In this document: positions 26,174 to 35,500 of the stretch, piece after piece
Layout of the letters: every line of letters begins with the position of its first letter
Position numbering within the stretch: the first letter of the stretch is position 1
Assembly (NCBI GenBank): GCA_027406905.1
Contig: DAHZHT010000012.1
Location: 1-53,378, forward strand
Source of the DNA: Elusimicrobiota bacterium
Lineage (GTDB): Bacteria; Elusimicrobiota; Elusimicrobia; UBA1565; UBA9628
DNA length: 53,378 nt
Direction: 5' to 3'
The notes under the pieces: generated by a model
The model's input: the letters and a program-made list of their open reading frames with translations, nothing else
Databases searched by the model: none
Told to the model about the DNA's origin: nothing
Position numbers and translations under genes: made by a program

Positions 26174-26202
26174 ATTTTATCAGATAATCTGATTAATTTC
26201 AA
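26174..26202 (-). promoter_or_regulatory. Toxin-antitoxin promoter with an operator palindrome in the spacer
   Basis: On the minus strand, -35 TTGAAA (26202-26197), a 17-bp spacer and -10 TAAAAT (26179-26174). The spacer holds the perfect inverted repeat ATCAGAT-T-ATCTGAT (26193-26179 on the minus strand), which covers the region between the two boxes. This is the expected position for antitoxin autoregulation. Confidence 0.8.
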
Positions 26203-26239
26203 GGGGGCCTTAAAACAGAAACGCGGCCAAAGATTTTCC

Positions 26240-26270
26240 TTGACTTGCGTTTTTTTTTTTTTGATTGAAT
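26240..26270 (+). promoter_or_regulatory. Possible promoter of the glycine-rich lipoprotein containing a 13-T tract
   Basis: TTGACT (26240-26245) is followed by an uninterrupted run of 13 T (26250-26262) and a -10-like TTGAAT (26265-26270) at 19-nt spacing. The promoter is weak as written. A change of one or two T would alter the spacing toward 17. The -10 assignment is uncertain. Confidence 0.35.
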
Positions 26271-26311
26271 GATTCATTGCCGTCGGGAATAGATTGAGCA
26301 AGGAGGGTGGA

Positions 26312-27025
26312 ATGAAAATCAAAAATGCCTCAAGGCCGTTGGTTTTAATCGCCGTCGTTTGTGCCTTGGGGTTTTGGACCCTGACGGCGTGCAGTAAAAA
26401 ATCCGCCACCACATCATCAGGAAGCTCGAATGGCGAGACCGTGCTTGAAAATTACGCGACTCCCAGCTCATCGGCGTATGAATTCATTGTCCCCTCCGGC
26501 CTCAGCAGTTTGACGATCCTTGCGTTCGGCGGAGGAGGAGGGGGTGGTGCCGGTGTCGCTAGCGGTAGCGGTTACAATGGCGGTGGCGGTGGATTTTCAG
26601 AGATAAAACTCAATAACAGTTCTTTCTATGCCGGCGAAGCTTTGTATGTGTTCGTAGGCGGTTACGGTGGCAATGGCGGTGGCAGTGGCGCTAGCGGTGG
26701 CGAGAGTCAAGTGGTAGATAATGCATCGGGCCAAATCCTAGTCAGCGCTGGTGGTGGTGGTGGAGGTGCTATGGGTAATAGTACTGCGGGTGGCTCGGGT
26801 GGCACAGGAACTTCTCCTGGGCAAGCAGGCTCTGCGGGAAATCAATATGTCGGCGGGAACGGCGGTGTAGGAGGCGGATCCGGTGGCGCTGGAGGTCTGG
26901 GGCAGTCTGCCAGTCAAAATCCTGCGGGTGGATCGCAACCGGGAGGAGGCGGGGGTGGCAGTTACTATGGCTACCATGGCTATGGCGGTGGCGGCAATGG
27001 CGAGGTCATCATTGAGACGCCGTAA
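26312..27025 (+). CDS. Glycine-rich lipoprotein
   Basis: This is a 237-residue lipoprotein with lipobox LTAC (C27). After a short region with an EFIVPSGLSSLTILAFGG beta-like segment, residues about 70-230 are mostly glycine with Ser, Asn, Ala and scattered Tyr, in irregular GGxGG repeats. Such domains occur in surface proteins of many phyla; no enzymatic function is visible. The start is the ATG at 26312, 5 nt after AGGAGG; an in-frame TTG at 26294 is less likely. Its base composition is dominated by GGN codons, unlike its neighbours. It lies between two toxin-antitoxin pairs. No gene is seen in the 108 nt after it. Confidence 0.75.
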   Translation: MKIKNASRPLVLIAVVCALGFWTLTACSKKSATTSSGSSNGETVLENYATPSSSAYEFIVPSGLSSLTILAFGGGGGGGAGVASGSGYNGGGGGFSEIKLNNSSFYAGEALYVFVGGYGGNGGGSGASGGESQVVDNASGQILVSAGGGGGGAMGNSTAGGSGGTGTSPGQAGSAGNQYVGGNGGVGGGSGGAGGLGQSASQNPAGGSQPGGGGGGSYYGYHGYGGGGNGEVIIETP

Positions 27026-27133
27026 AAAGGACTGTTTCATTTTATTCTATCGCGGGAAACTTCTTCTCAAGCCCCGCGCCAATCTCTCTTGCGCGCAATG
27101 GATGATGCCGTCGGCGGCGGGCCTTGAAGTCGT

Positions 27134-27397
27134 CTAGATGCGGCGGTAAACATCCTTGCGATGGCCAATTTTAACGATGAGGACGAAAAGGCGGACGTCC
27201 TTGATTAAATAGACGACGCGGTAGTCCCCGACGCGAATGCGGAATAAATTCGCCTCTCCCTGAATTTTCTCGCATCCCGAAGGCCTGGGGTCAAGAGCCA
27301 AAGAATCGATTTTAAGCGCCAGACGGCGTTGCGCGTCTTTGGGGAGGGCGGCCAAGTCCCTGACGGCTGAAGGCTTAAATTCAACTGAATAAGCCAC
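27134..27397 (-). CDS. RelE/ParE-type toxin
   Basis: This 87-residue protein has the RelE/ParE fold signature: AVRDLAALPKDAQRRLALKI, LFRIRVGDYRVVYLI and a C-terminal IGHRKDVYRRI with the basic and Tyr residues typical of mRNA-cleaving RelE toxins. It would cut mRNA on the ribosome unless bound by the antitoxin encoded 3 nt upstream. Length is normal. Confidence 0.9.
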   Translation of the reverse strand: MAYSVEFKPSAVRDLAALPKDAQRRLALKIDSLALDPRPSGCEKIQGEANLFRIRVGDYRVVYLIKDVRLFVLIVKIGHRKDVYRRI

Positions 27398-27400
27398 TTT

Positions 27401-27646
27401 TTAGAGGGATAATTTCTTTTTAACTTCCTTCCAGGGAACGCTTCCATGCTCCCTCATCCTTTTGCGCGCGGCCGAAAGGTCAACGCGGTTTTCAAGCTCT
27501 TCCAAAAGAGCTAAATCCGCGATGGAGATGATTGCCGCGGCGTTTTTATTGCGCCGCCTTAAAATCACCCTTTCGCCCCCGTAGGCCACGCGATTGATCG
27601 CCTCGGCCATGTTCTCTCGGGCTTCGCTTGCTTGTAGATAGGTCAT
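27401..27646 (-). CDS. Phd/YefM-type antitoxin
   Basis: This 81-residue antitoxin has the Phd/YefM N-terminal fold (ASEARENMAEAINRVAYGGERVILRRRNKNAAAIISIADL) and a charged C-terminus. It is the expected partner of the RelE-type toxin downstream. GAGAGGG provides the ribosome binding site for the ATG at 27646, and a strong promoter with short palindromes precedes it. Confidence 0.88.
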   Translation of the reverse strand: MTYLQASEARENMAEAINRVAYGGERVILRRRNKNAAAIISIADLALLEELENRVDLSAARKRMREHGSVPWKEVKKKLSL

Positions 27647-27657
27647 GGATCCCTCTC

Positions 27658-27712
27658 ATGTACTCTTTGTTGTTTATGTACATATTGTAACCTGAAAACG
27701 CTTTTTCGTCAA
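27658..27712 (-). promoter_or_regulatory. Second toxin-antitoxin promoter and operator
   Basis: On the minus strand, -35 TTGACG (27712-27707), a 17-bp spacer and -10 TACAAT (27689-27684). Next to the -10 is the perfect palindrome ATGTACAT (27676-27683), and a second half-site ATGTAC lies at 27658-27663, forming an inverted pair around a 14-nt centre. These are likely operator sites for the antitoxin-toxin complex. Confidence 0.75.
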
Positions 27713-27890
27713 GGGGGAAGAACGGCCGCGAGCCTTCAATCCAAAACAGAAAACTTTTATAAGAACGGGATACGGGTCATCAACGCCGTAACGGCTCTTA
27801 TTTAATCAAGAATCAGCCCTTGACTTTGCCTCAATTGGGCATTAACCTATTGGCGGGGCCTAAAGCCTCAAAAAAGGCTTAAAAATAGCT

Positions 27891-27957
27891 AGGTCTTTTG
27901 GCGGGGTCTTCTCTAGGCCCTTTGGCCCATGCTTTAAAGCTAAAAATGGTTTATCCT
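27891..27957 (+). promoter_or_regulatory. Promoter of the giant-gene operon with the shared inverted repeat
   Basis: Distal copy AGGTC-TTTT-GGCGG (27891-27904) and proximal copy AGGCC-CTTT-GGCCC (27915-27928), starts 24 bp apart, are followed by 23 bp and -10 TATCCT (27952-27957). The ATG is at 27964, 6 nt later, so the mRNA would be leaderless. The rest of 27721-27890 holds no gene that I can see. Confidence 0.72.
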
Positions 27958-27963
27958 AGAAAT

Positions 27964-29502
27964 ATGAAAGAGAAGCGGCTTAAGCGCGCATTGGCCTTGG
28001 TTCTCGCTCTTTGTTTGGGGCTTTTATGGCCAGGGCAGGTCTATCAGGCTTTGGCCAAAGACGTTGAGGCTAATCCTTCGGTAGAGCCTGTTCCGGCTCT
28101 TTCCGGTGGCTTAAACTCAGAGCCTGTCTTGCCCAATTTCTCGGAGAGCGAATTTAAATCTCCTCTCTTGTCTCCGCTTGCCTTGCCGGTCTCAGAAAGA
28201 GAAATTTCTCCGTTGCCCGATTCCGCCTTGGAAAAAGAGCCTTTGAACAAGGTCCAAAGAGAGGCGACCTCGGCATCCGTCGCGGGGGGACTGAGCGGAA
28301 AAATCGCTCAACTTTTACCAGTCCAACAGCCCAAAGGCGCTGTAAAAATAGCTCAAAACTCAATTTTAGGGCGTCTCAATTCTCGCCTCTTTGGAAACAA
28401 TCAAGCCTCTGTTTCTGGATCCGGAGGTTTTTTCCAGGGCCTAAGCGCGATCAATCATTTTTATGACGGCGAAGGCTCGGTTTCTAAAAATATGCCTCGT
28501 GAATCCGTGGAGAGCGCAAAGGCCGTGGGCGCTTGGCGTTCGGGGCTTAAGAAAGCCGCTCTTGTCTCCGGAGCGGTTGGCGCGTCCGCGGCCCTGGCGG
28601 TTCCGGCCTACGCTCAGGCTCTTCACCACGTTTCGGCCGTTTCGGGCGCGTGGAATTTGTTGGCGGCGGGATGGCCTCTTTTCGCGCGCGGGGCGTATTG
28701 GGTCAGTATGGTCTTGGGTTTTATGATGGCGATTCCCGAACTTCATGAGCTCATCAAAAAAAGGAGTTATAACTGGAGAACCTATGGGGTCATTGCGGCC
28801 AATTTAATGGTGGGGCTCGTCGTCGCCCCGGCCCAGACCGCGGCCGATAAATTTTTATGGGGTTCGGAATGCTTGTCGGTTTCCGCGGTTTTGGCGGCGG
28901 GAATTATGCTGGCGAAATTTCTCCCGAAAGAAAAAAATCGGGAACATGTTTCGCAAACGGGCGGCTCTTGGATCAGAAAATGGTTTGATTCTATTCGGAC
29001 AGACCGTTCTCTTCAAATGACCTTGGCCTTGGCGCCAATTCTTATCGCCTCCGGATTTGGGATGTATTTTGGAGTTGCCGTCTTTATGCCCTCTTTGATT
29101 TCGGCGCTTTTTCCTATTCCGCTGTCTTTGATTAGCGCTGGAATTCAGGTAATGGTCCAAGGCTTTTACTTGTCTTTATTCGTTCCTGATTTGATGGCGA
29201 TAAGACGAGGCGAAAAGCCCGCCGGCTTTGCCCCGGGCTTTGTGCTTCTTTTTTGTCTGATTGCCGCCTGCTTTGTCATCTGGGGAGGCACCCAGGCCCT
29301 CCAGAATCCGGCCAAGCACATTGATTTAGTTTTAGTCGCGGCCTCAAACGTGCTGCAGTTCTTGTTTTCTTTCATCACCTACCGTGCGCTTAAACGCCCG
29401 GATTCCGGCAAGGGTTCTAAGCCCGCTCAAGATCCCAGGCTTACTGAAAATAACCAAGGAGTTTTTAAAGGCGGCCTGGTTTCGGTTTCCTGTTACGCAT
29501 GA
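27964..29502 (+). CDS. Exported polytopic membrane protein with PQ-loop-like repeats
   Basis: This 512-residue protein of unknown function has a signal peptide (1-31, ending YQALA), a Ser/Pro/Leu-rich linker (about 32-150) and a membrane part (about 195-475) with seven or eight hydrophobic segments. Two stretches, 245-285 (MAIPELHELIKKRSYNW) and 395-442 (LFVPDLMAIRRGEKPAG), each have a helix, Pro-acidic, basic residues and another helix, like the PQ-loop repeats of SWEET/KDELR-type transporters, but with PE and PD instead of PQ. This match is tentative. The start is the ATG at 27964, just after a -10 box; a reading from 27898 would begin inside the promoter repeats. Its TGA overlaps the ATG of the giant gene, so the two are probably translated together. 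Confidence 0.75.
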   Translation: MKEKRLKRALALVLALCLGLLWPGQVYQALAKDVEANPSVEPVPALSGGLNSEPVLPNFSESEFKSPLLSPLALPVSEREISPLPDSALEKEPLNKVQREATSASVAGGLSGKIAQLLPVQQPKGAVKIAQNSILGRLNSRLFGNNQASVSGSGGFFQGLSAINHFYDGEGSVSKNMPRESVESAKAVGAWRSGLKKAALVSGAVGASAALAVPAYAQALHHVSAVSGAWNLLAAGWPLFARGAYWVSMVLGFMMAIPELHELIKKRSYNWRTYGVIAANLMVGLVVAPAQTAADKFLWGSECLSVSAVLAAGIMLAKFLPKEKNREHVSQTGGSWIRKWFDSIRTDRSLQMTLALAPILIASGFGMYFGVAVFMPSLISALFPIPLSLISAGIQVMVQGFYLSLFVPDLMAIRRGEKPAGFAPGFVLLFCLIAACFVIWGGTQALQNPAKHIDLVLVAASNVLQFLFSFITYRALKRPDSGKGSKPAQDPRLTENNQGVFKGGLVSVSCYA

Positions 29503-32500
29503 TCCAAAAAAAGCTCAAGAAATTTCTCTGCGCATTTTTAGCTTTGAGCTTAATTTTGTTGTCTCCGGGCTCCCGCTTTTACACCCTTTTAGCCGCCGAT
29601 ACTCCCAAAGAAGACTCTTCGGATCCCTTGGGAAATCCTCTTTCTCTTCCTAGTCAATCCTTGGATCCCTCGGTCGCGCCTCAATTGGGTTCTGAAATTC
29701 CTTCTCCCGCGCTTTCCGCGCCTGCGGCCTTGCCTTTGACCTCAGGGCCAGACATCAAACAGGATCAAACAAAGAACGGAACTCCTCAAACCATGCCAAC
29801 TCAAATCCCGGCTCAAGCCGGATTAGAGGCCTTGCCGCAAACAGAAAATGTTCCGCTCAAGCAAGTTTCTCAGCCCATTTCCCATTTACAACAGCAAAAC
29901 AAACAAAATGAAAAGACGGATAAAGAAAATTTTTCTCCGGAATCTTCCGCTTTCGCCAGCGCGGCCCTTTTTGACGGGGCGGGAAGAATGGCGGACAGCG
30001 GACCGCCAATAGAGCCTCCCGCTGGCGGTTCTGGAGCGGCCTTGCCGCCGCAATCTCCCAGAGGTCCTCCGGGAGTTTCGTTGTTTTATGAGGACATGCT
30101 CGGCTTTAGAAAAGTCGTCGGCCCCAGGCATGACGCGGGCCTTAAGCGTTTGCCTCTCAACGCAAAGACTCCCCAAATCATTGATCAAATCTCTCGCCAA
30201 TTTCATATATCGCGCGCGCGCGTAGTTGAACTAGCCTCCCATGTCGGCCTTAAAGAAAATTCTCCCAATGCCGAGTGGGATGCCGTCTATCTTGGCCTTC
30301 AAAAACTCAACGCCCAGCGCTTCCAGCATTTTGACGCGCAGAAATATCATGTCGGTTTTCGCCATATGGCGAATTTAAGCTATGGGGCTGGATGGCGGGG
30401 GGGACTTAAACGGTCTTTAGAAATTCAAAAACATCTCCTAGGCTTTTTTGTCCGCTTTCCCTATCACCTTTTCGACGTTTTTGTCCTAGGCTATTTTCGC
30501 CAGAATATCAGCTATACTTTTGCCCACTCAACGGAAGATTTTCTAAGCCTCTCCGATGCCGATGGCGGCTTGGTGGTAGCGACCGACAACGCGGAGAAGT
30601 TTTTTCGCAGGGTTTTGCGCGAGACCGCGATATCGGGCAAAGGGGAGACTTTAAGCTCTCGTTTGCTTGCGACTCGATTGGGGCGCGTGATGAGAATGTT
30701 CGGCCATGTCGCTCCTCTGCCGCTTCTAGCCTTTTTGAGGCGGCGCTTGACCATGGCCATCGCCTCGGCGGTGGCCATGGGAATTTTGGGCGCCTTGGCT
30801 CCGGGAGTCGCGATTCTGCATTTGAGCCTTTTATCGATTCCCGTGATGGGCCCGCTTTTGGTCGCGGGCGCTAATAGTTTGCCCGTTTTTATCGCAGGGA
30901 TTCCGGGTCTCGGGGGAATTCTGGCGCCGGTCGTGGCCAGCGCGACTCAGGCTTTGATGAAGGATTTGGTTATCGGCCCGCTTTTAAACACCCTCATTCT
31001 TTCGACGATATTTACCTTGCCTCAATCGCTTGATCAACATCGCCGCAGGCTTGAGGCGGAACATCCATTGGATTCCATCGCTTGGTCCCAGGCCTTGGCC
31101 TCGGCGGTTTTCGCTCGTGAATTTTGGAAATTTTTTATTTTGCAGGATCTCAAATTTTTCTTTGGACTTTTGACGGTGGGCTCTGAAATCCAAGGAATCC
31201 TCTCTTACGGAACCCAGATTGATGCCGGGTTGACTCCGGCCTGGCATATGGCGACGGGACATGATTTCCACGGCTTTCACGGGCTCTTCTCCGCCTTTGA
31301 GGCCCCGAAAGGCCAGAGCTTGATTCCTTTTGGTGGAGCGATCACCTGGGGAAATCTCCTTCTCTACAAGGCGGAATCGGCGTTAGGGTTTAATATTTCC
31401 GACGCGGTGATGCATGGCCTAAATTCTCACACCGCCGGTGCCTCGGCCATAGCCGTGACTAGAGCCGCGTCGGCGCCCGGCAAGCCTTTGCCGTTTGACC
31501 CCACCCTTTACAAAAAATCTCCCAAGGAAGTGGAAAAACGTATCGCCGAGCTCGAAAAATCGGCCGGGAATTTTAAGGTTGAGATGGCAGAAGCGCGCGC
31601 GCAAGAGTTAAAGCTAAAGAAAGACTTGGCCTTAGCGCAAAAAGACGACGCGGCTCTTCAGGCCCAAAATAAGCCTTTGACTGCGGCCGAACTTAAAGCC
31701 TATCAGGCGCAGTTGGAAAAATTAAAACGGGCTCAAAATGAGCGCTATGTTCGCTCAAAACTTTCGGAAAATCACGATCTCAATCGGCCCCAGAGAGAAG
31801 ATGAACGGCTTCATCGCCTGAAAGAGAAGCTCAAGGATTTGTCCCCGCAAGCGCGGGAAGACCGCATCGGCTATGCCGAGGACAAAGAAATCCAGCCGGG
31901 AATTTTAAAATCAGTCTTAAGCGACCTGGATCAGAAAATCGGAATTGACCAGGAAAAATCCAAAGACCCTAAAGACCGTATCGCGCAGGTCGACACGAAG
32001 ACTCAGGAAAAAATTGAAAACTTGGTTAAGCAAATTAAAACCTTAAGGACCAATGCTTCGGCGCAGATGAAGATGAGAGACGCGACTAGAAAAGTGCTTG
32101 AGGTGGTCTCAAAGGCTCGGGATCAGGCCCTCAAAAATCGCCGCAATGGGCAGGATATGATGAACTTTATCCAAAGCCTTTCCCAGGTCTCGGCGGTGAT
32201 GGATTTCGCTCTGGGGCTTAGAGAAATCAACGCCGCCGAAAATGCGATTAGCGGCATGGAAAACCTGTTAAATACCAATATTCAAAATATCAATCAGTCT
32301 CAAGTTTTGGCCCAGCAAAATCAAGCCGCGGCCCAGCAGGCTGAGTCCAATCTCCCGGCGTGGCAGCAAGAAGTGACGCAACAAACTCAAGCCGATCAAG
32401 CCCAACAAAATCAACTTTCCTCCGATTTTACCGAAGCCTCTTCCGCTGTCCAAACTTTTACCGGCGTTCAGGGTGTTTTGCCGTCTTTAATGGGGACCAT

Positions 32501-35500
32501 CGCCTCCCATGAGGGAGTGGCGAGCGGAAGTTTTGACTCGGAGGCGGCGGCTTTGGCGTCTAAATTCCAACTTCGTCTGTCCGAATTAGGTCAAGTCTCG
32601 TATTGGCGGACCAATGGAAACCCCAACGATCCATCGGCTTTTTCTCTAAAAGAATTTAAAAACATTCTCGCCGAGGTTCAAACCAATCTTCAATTGGCGC
32701 AAAGTGGTCTCAATGAGCTTCAAACCGCTCCAGTCAATGCCTGGGACGTGATTATTAAAGACGTCCCGGGCGGCCCGGGGATTTCCAACTCGATGAGCTT
32801 GTCAGAGGTCTTAAGCGCGAGGAAATCTTATTGGCAAGGACAATTCCAGACCTTCCAGAAAGATCTCAACTCCGTTGAAGCTATGCTGGACCCGAACAAT
32901 CAGACGATGGTGACCGATGAATTTGGGAGATCTTATCCGCAATCCTTGCCGGTTTGGGAGGCCCAGGCCAGCCAAACCTTAAGTCAGGCGCAAACATCCG
33001 TCAATTCCATAACCGCTCAAATGGATCAGATGGCAGACCAAATTACCCAGGCGGGAGGGCCGAGTTTGCCGCGTCTTTCAGGGCTGACCTTGGCCCAGCT
33101 TCAGACTGCGGTTCAAAGCTATGGGACAGCCCTTCAAAACGTCCAACTTCCCAACAATGGGACGCCCGCTGCTTTTCAGGCTTCTTTAGATTTAGTTAAG
33201 CTCGCTTCTCTCTTGCCGCAGGCGGCTTGGTTGGTCATCCAGGGAAGCGAGGCGCAGACGACGGTGAGCACTATTCAAAGCGCGCTCCAAAATACCGTTC
33301 CCCAGGCACAGTCGGCGATGAAGCAAGCGGTCAACATGGTTCAAAATATTCTCAATGATGTGGATGCGGATCAGGCCTTTGTCGCGCAATATCCTAATGC
33401 CAACGCCAATCCTCAGCCCTCTCAGGCTCAAGAACAGGCGCTGATTAATCGCAAGGAAAATTTGCTTCAAAATGACATCATTACTCCTTTGAATGCCATT
33501 CAAGGCGCGGTTGAAAATACTCTCATTCCCTATCAGGAATCTTCAATTCAACAAGTTTCTCAGAATGGGGCTTATCAAGAGCTTTTCAGCGCGGAAAATT
33601 CGCTGATTACCCAGACCCAGCAGCTCAACGACAAGACAATTCCCTGGGGGCTTATCTCTTTTGGCGGCAGTCCCGGCAATACGAGCGGAAGTTTGGCGAG
33701 CCTTCAAAGCTGGCAGACGAATTTTTCCAATCTTCTTCAAACGGTGACGACCGACAAAACCCAGGTCGATCAGAGAAAAGATCCCAATTTTAACGGAAAT
33801 GAGACGGTCGATTATTTGAAAGACAAGAATTATCCCGGCGGCGGGCCTTATAGCTTGCCCAAAAAAATTACGCTCTACACCGCCGAGATGAATCAGCGCG
33901 CCCAACAAATTAATAATCAAGACGCGCAAGTTAATCAGATTCTGACGAAAATTCAAACGCTGTCGGGCGGAAAGTATAATCTTACCCCCTATCAATTGCC
34001 AACGAATGTTCCCGCCAATCAAGCGGGATATAATCAAATTAACGGCTTAGTCAATAACGGGAACTTGACGAATTTGGCCTCTCAGCTTCAAAATATCGCC
34101 AATCAAGCGGGTTCGGCGTCTTCAATTAACGTTGGCGGAAGCGGAGGGGGTCTGGCGGTTCAGACCGGCAATCAACCTTCGCCGACTATTTCAAACGCCC
34201 AGGAGCTTGCCCTCTTGGCCTTGGATGCGGCTAAAATTTTAGCTCCCTCTCCCGGCAGCAGTCCTAATTCTCCGTCGATTTCTTTCTCGATTGCCCGATT
34301 TCTTTATTCCTATTCAACCGTTCAAAGCTCGCAACAGGAACTCGCGACTGAAATTCCACAGGCGGAAAAATTCCTGACCGACGCGATTGGCGCCTTAAAT
34401 AACGCCCAAGCGCAATTAAAACAAGACCAGGCCTATATCAACTCCGGGGGAAACAGCCCGGCAACGAGCACGGTCTATCAAAATCAAATCGCGATGCTCA
34501 ACTCCTTGCAGTCGGTTCTTCAGGAGGGAATGGCTTTCTTTAATCTCAAAATCAATACCTATGACCCACAATCCTTGGGCACGGTCAACGAAGTCGCGAC
34601 GTATTACAACGCTTTGGCCAATCAGGTCTACGGCTCGGGAAACACTGTCGATCAAGGCGACTTAACGGCGATGAATTCGATGATGACGGCCCTTCAAAAT
34701 ACGATGAATGGGCTTAACAACACGAAAGCCGAACTTACCTCATGGATGGGGCAGTTAAACAGCCCATATGACAGCGCTTTGCGAAGAACCTCGGACGCGA
34801 TTTCTCAGATTCAAGATCAAACTCGCGCGGTGCTTGAATCTAATCACAAATGGACCAAATTAAAAAAACAGCTTTCGAGGACGGACCAAATTCTTAGGGC
34901 GGATATGGATTTAATTCAGGATAAGCAAGGAGATTTGACCCATTTGATTGCCAACTTGCATGAGGATGGATGGGACCGCTTGCCTAATCACATCAAGGAA
35001 GAAGTCGATTCCCTTCACTTAAGCGATTCAGGGTGGGGCATGGGGCTTAACTCTTCTTCGGGAGCTTCGGCTCTGGTCATCAAAAAATCGAGTTTCCCGG
35101 ATTTTGTCCACAATATTCTCTCAAGCTTGTCGGGGGGCCAAAACGCCTCATCGACCGATATCGGATCTTTAGGACAAAGCATATTGTCCAATCCTCAAAA
35201 CATTTCTCAGATAATTCCCGGGGCGCAAATTATGAATCTGGGGGATTCTCAAGACGGCTTTTATTTGGTTTATCAAACCGGTTTTGGCGTTCCTTATGGC
35301 CTCAGCTCGACGGAACAAGTGACCTTGGGAAATGTCGCCCATGTGATGGGAAGCAATTTAAGCGTGATGGCATATGACACCTACGCTCCGCCCGAAACCG
35401 GCGGAGCGTCAAACGCTCCCTGGGGAGACAAGGGTATTGGCGTTCAGGTCGAGACCTTGCGCGAAAACGACGTCAATTATTTTGAGGCTATTATCCATCA

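Noticed and set aside
26250..26262. 13-T tract as an intrinsic terminator for a plus-strand transcript
   Set aside because: No stable GC-rich hairpin precedes it and no plus-strand gene ends just upstream.
26527..27020. Repetitive glycine-codon region as a tandem-repeat or CRISPR-like array
   Set aside because: The repeats are irregular in length and sequence and are explained by an open reading frame with a lipoprotein signal.
33543..34037. Open frame of 164 codons on the minus strand inside the giant gene
   Set aside because: It is antisense to continuous coding sequence, has no ribosome binding site or recognisable domain, and its composition mirrors the Gln/Asn-rich plus-strand protein.
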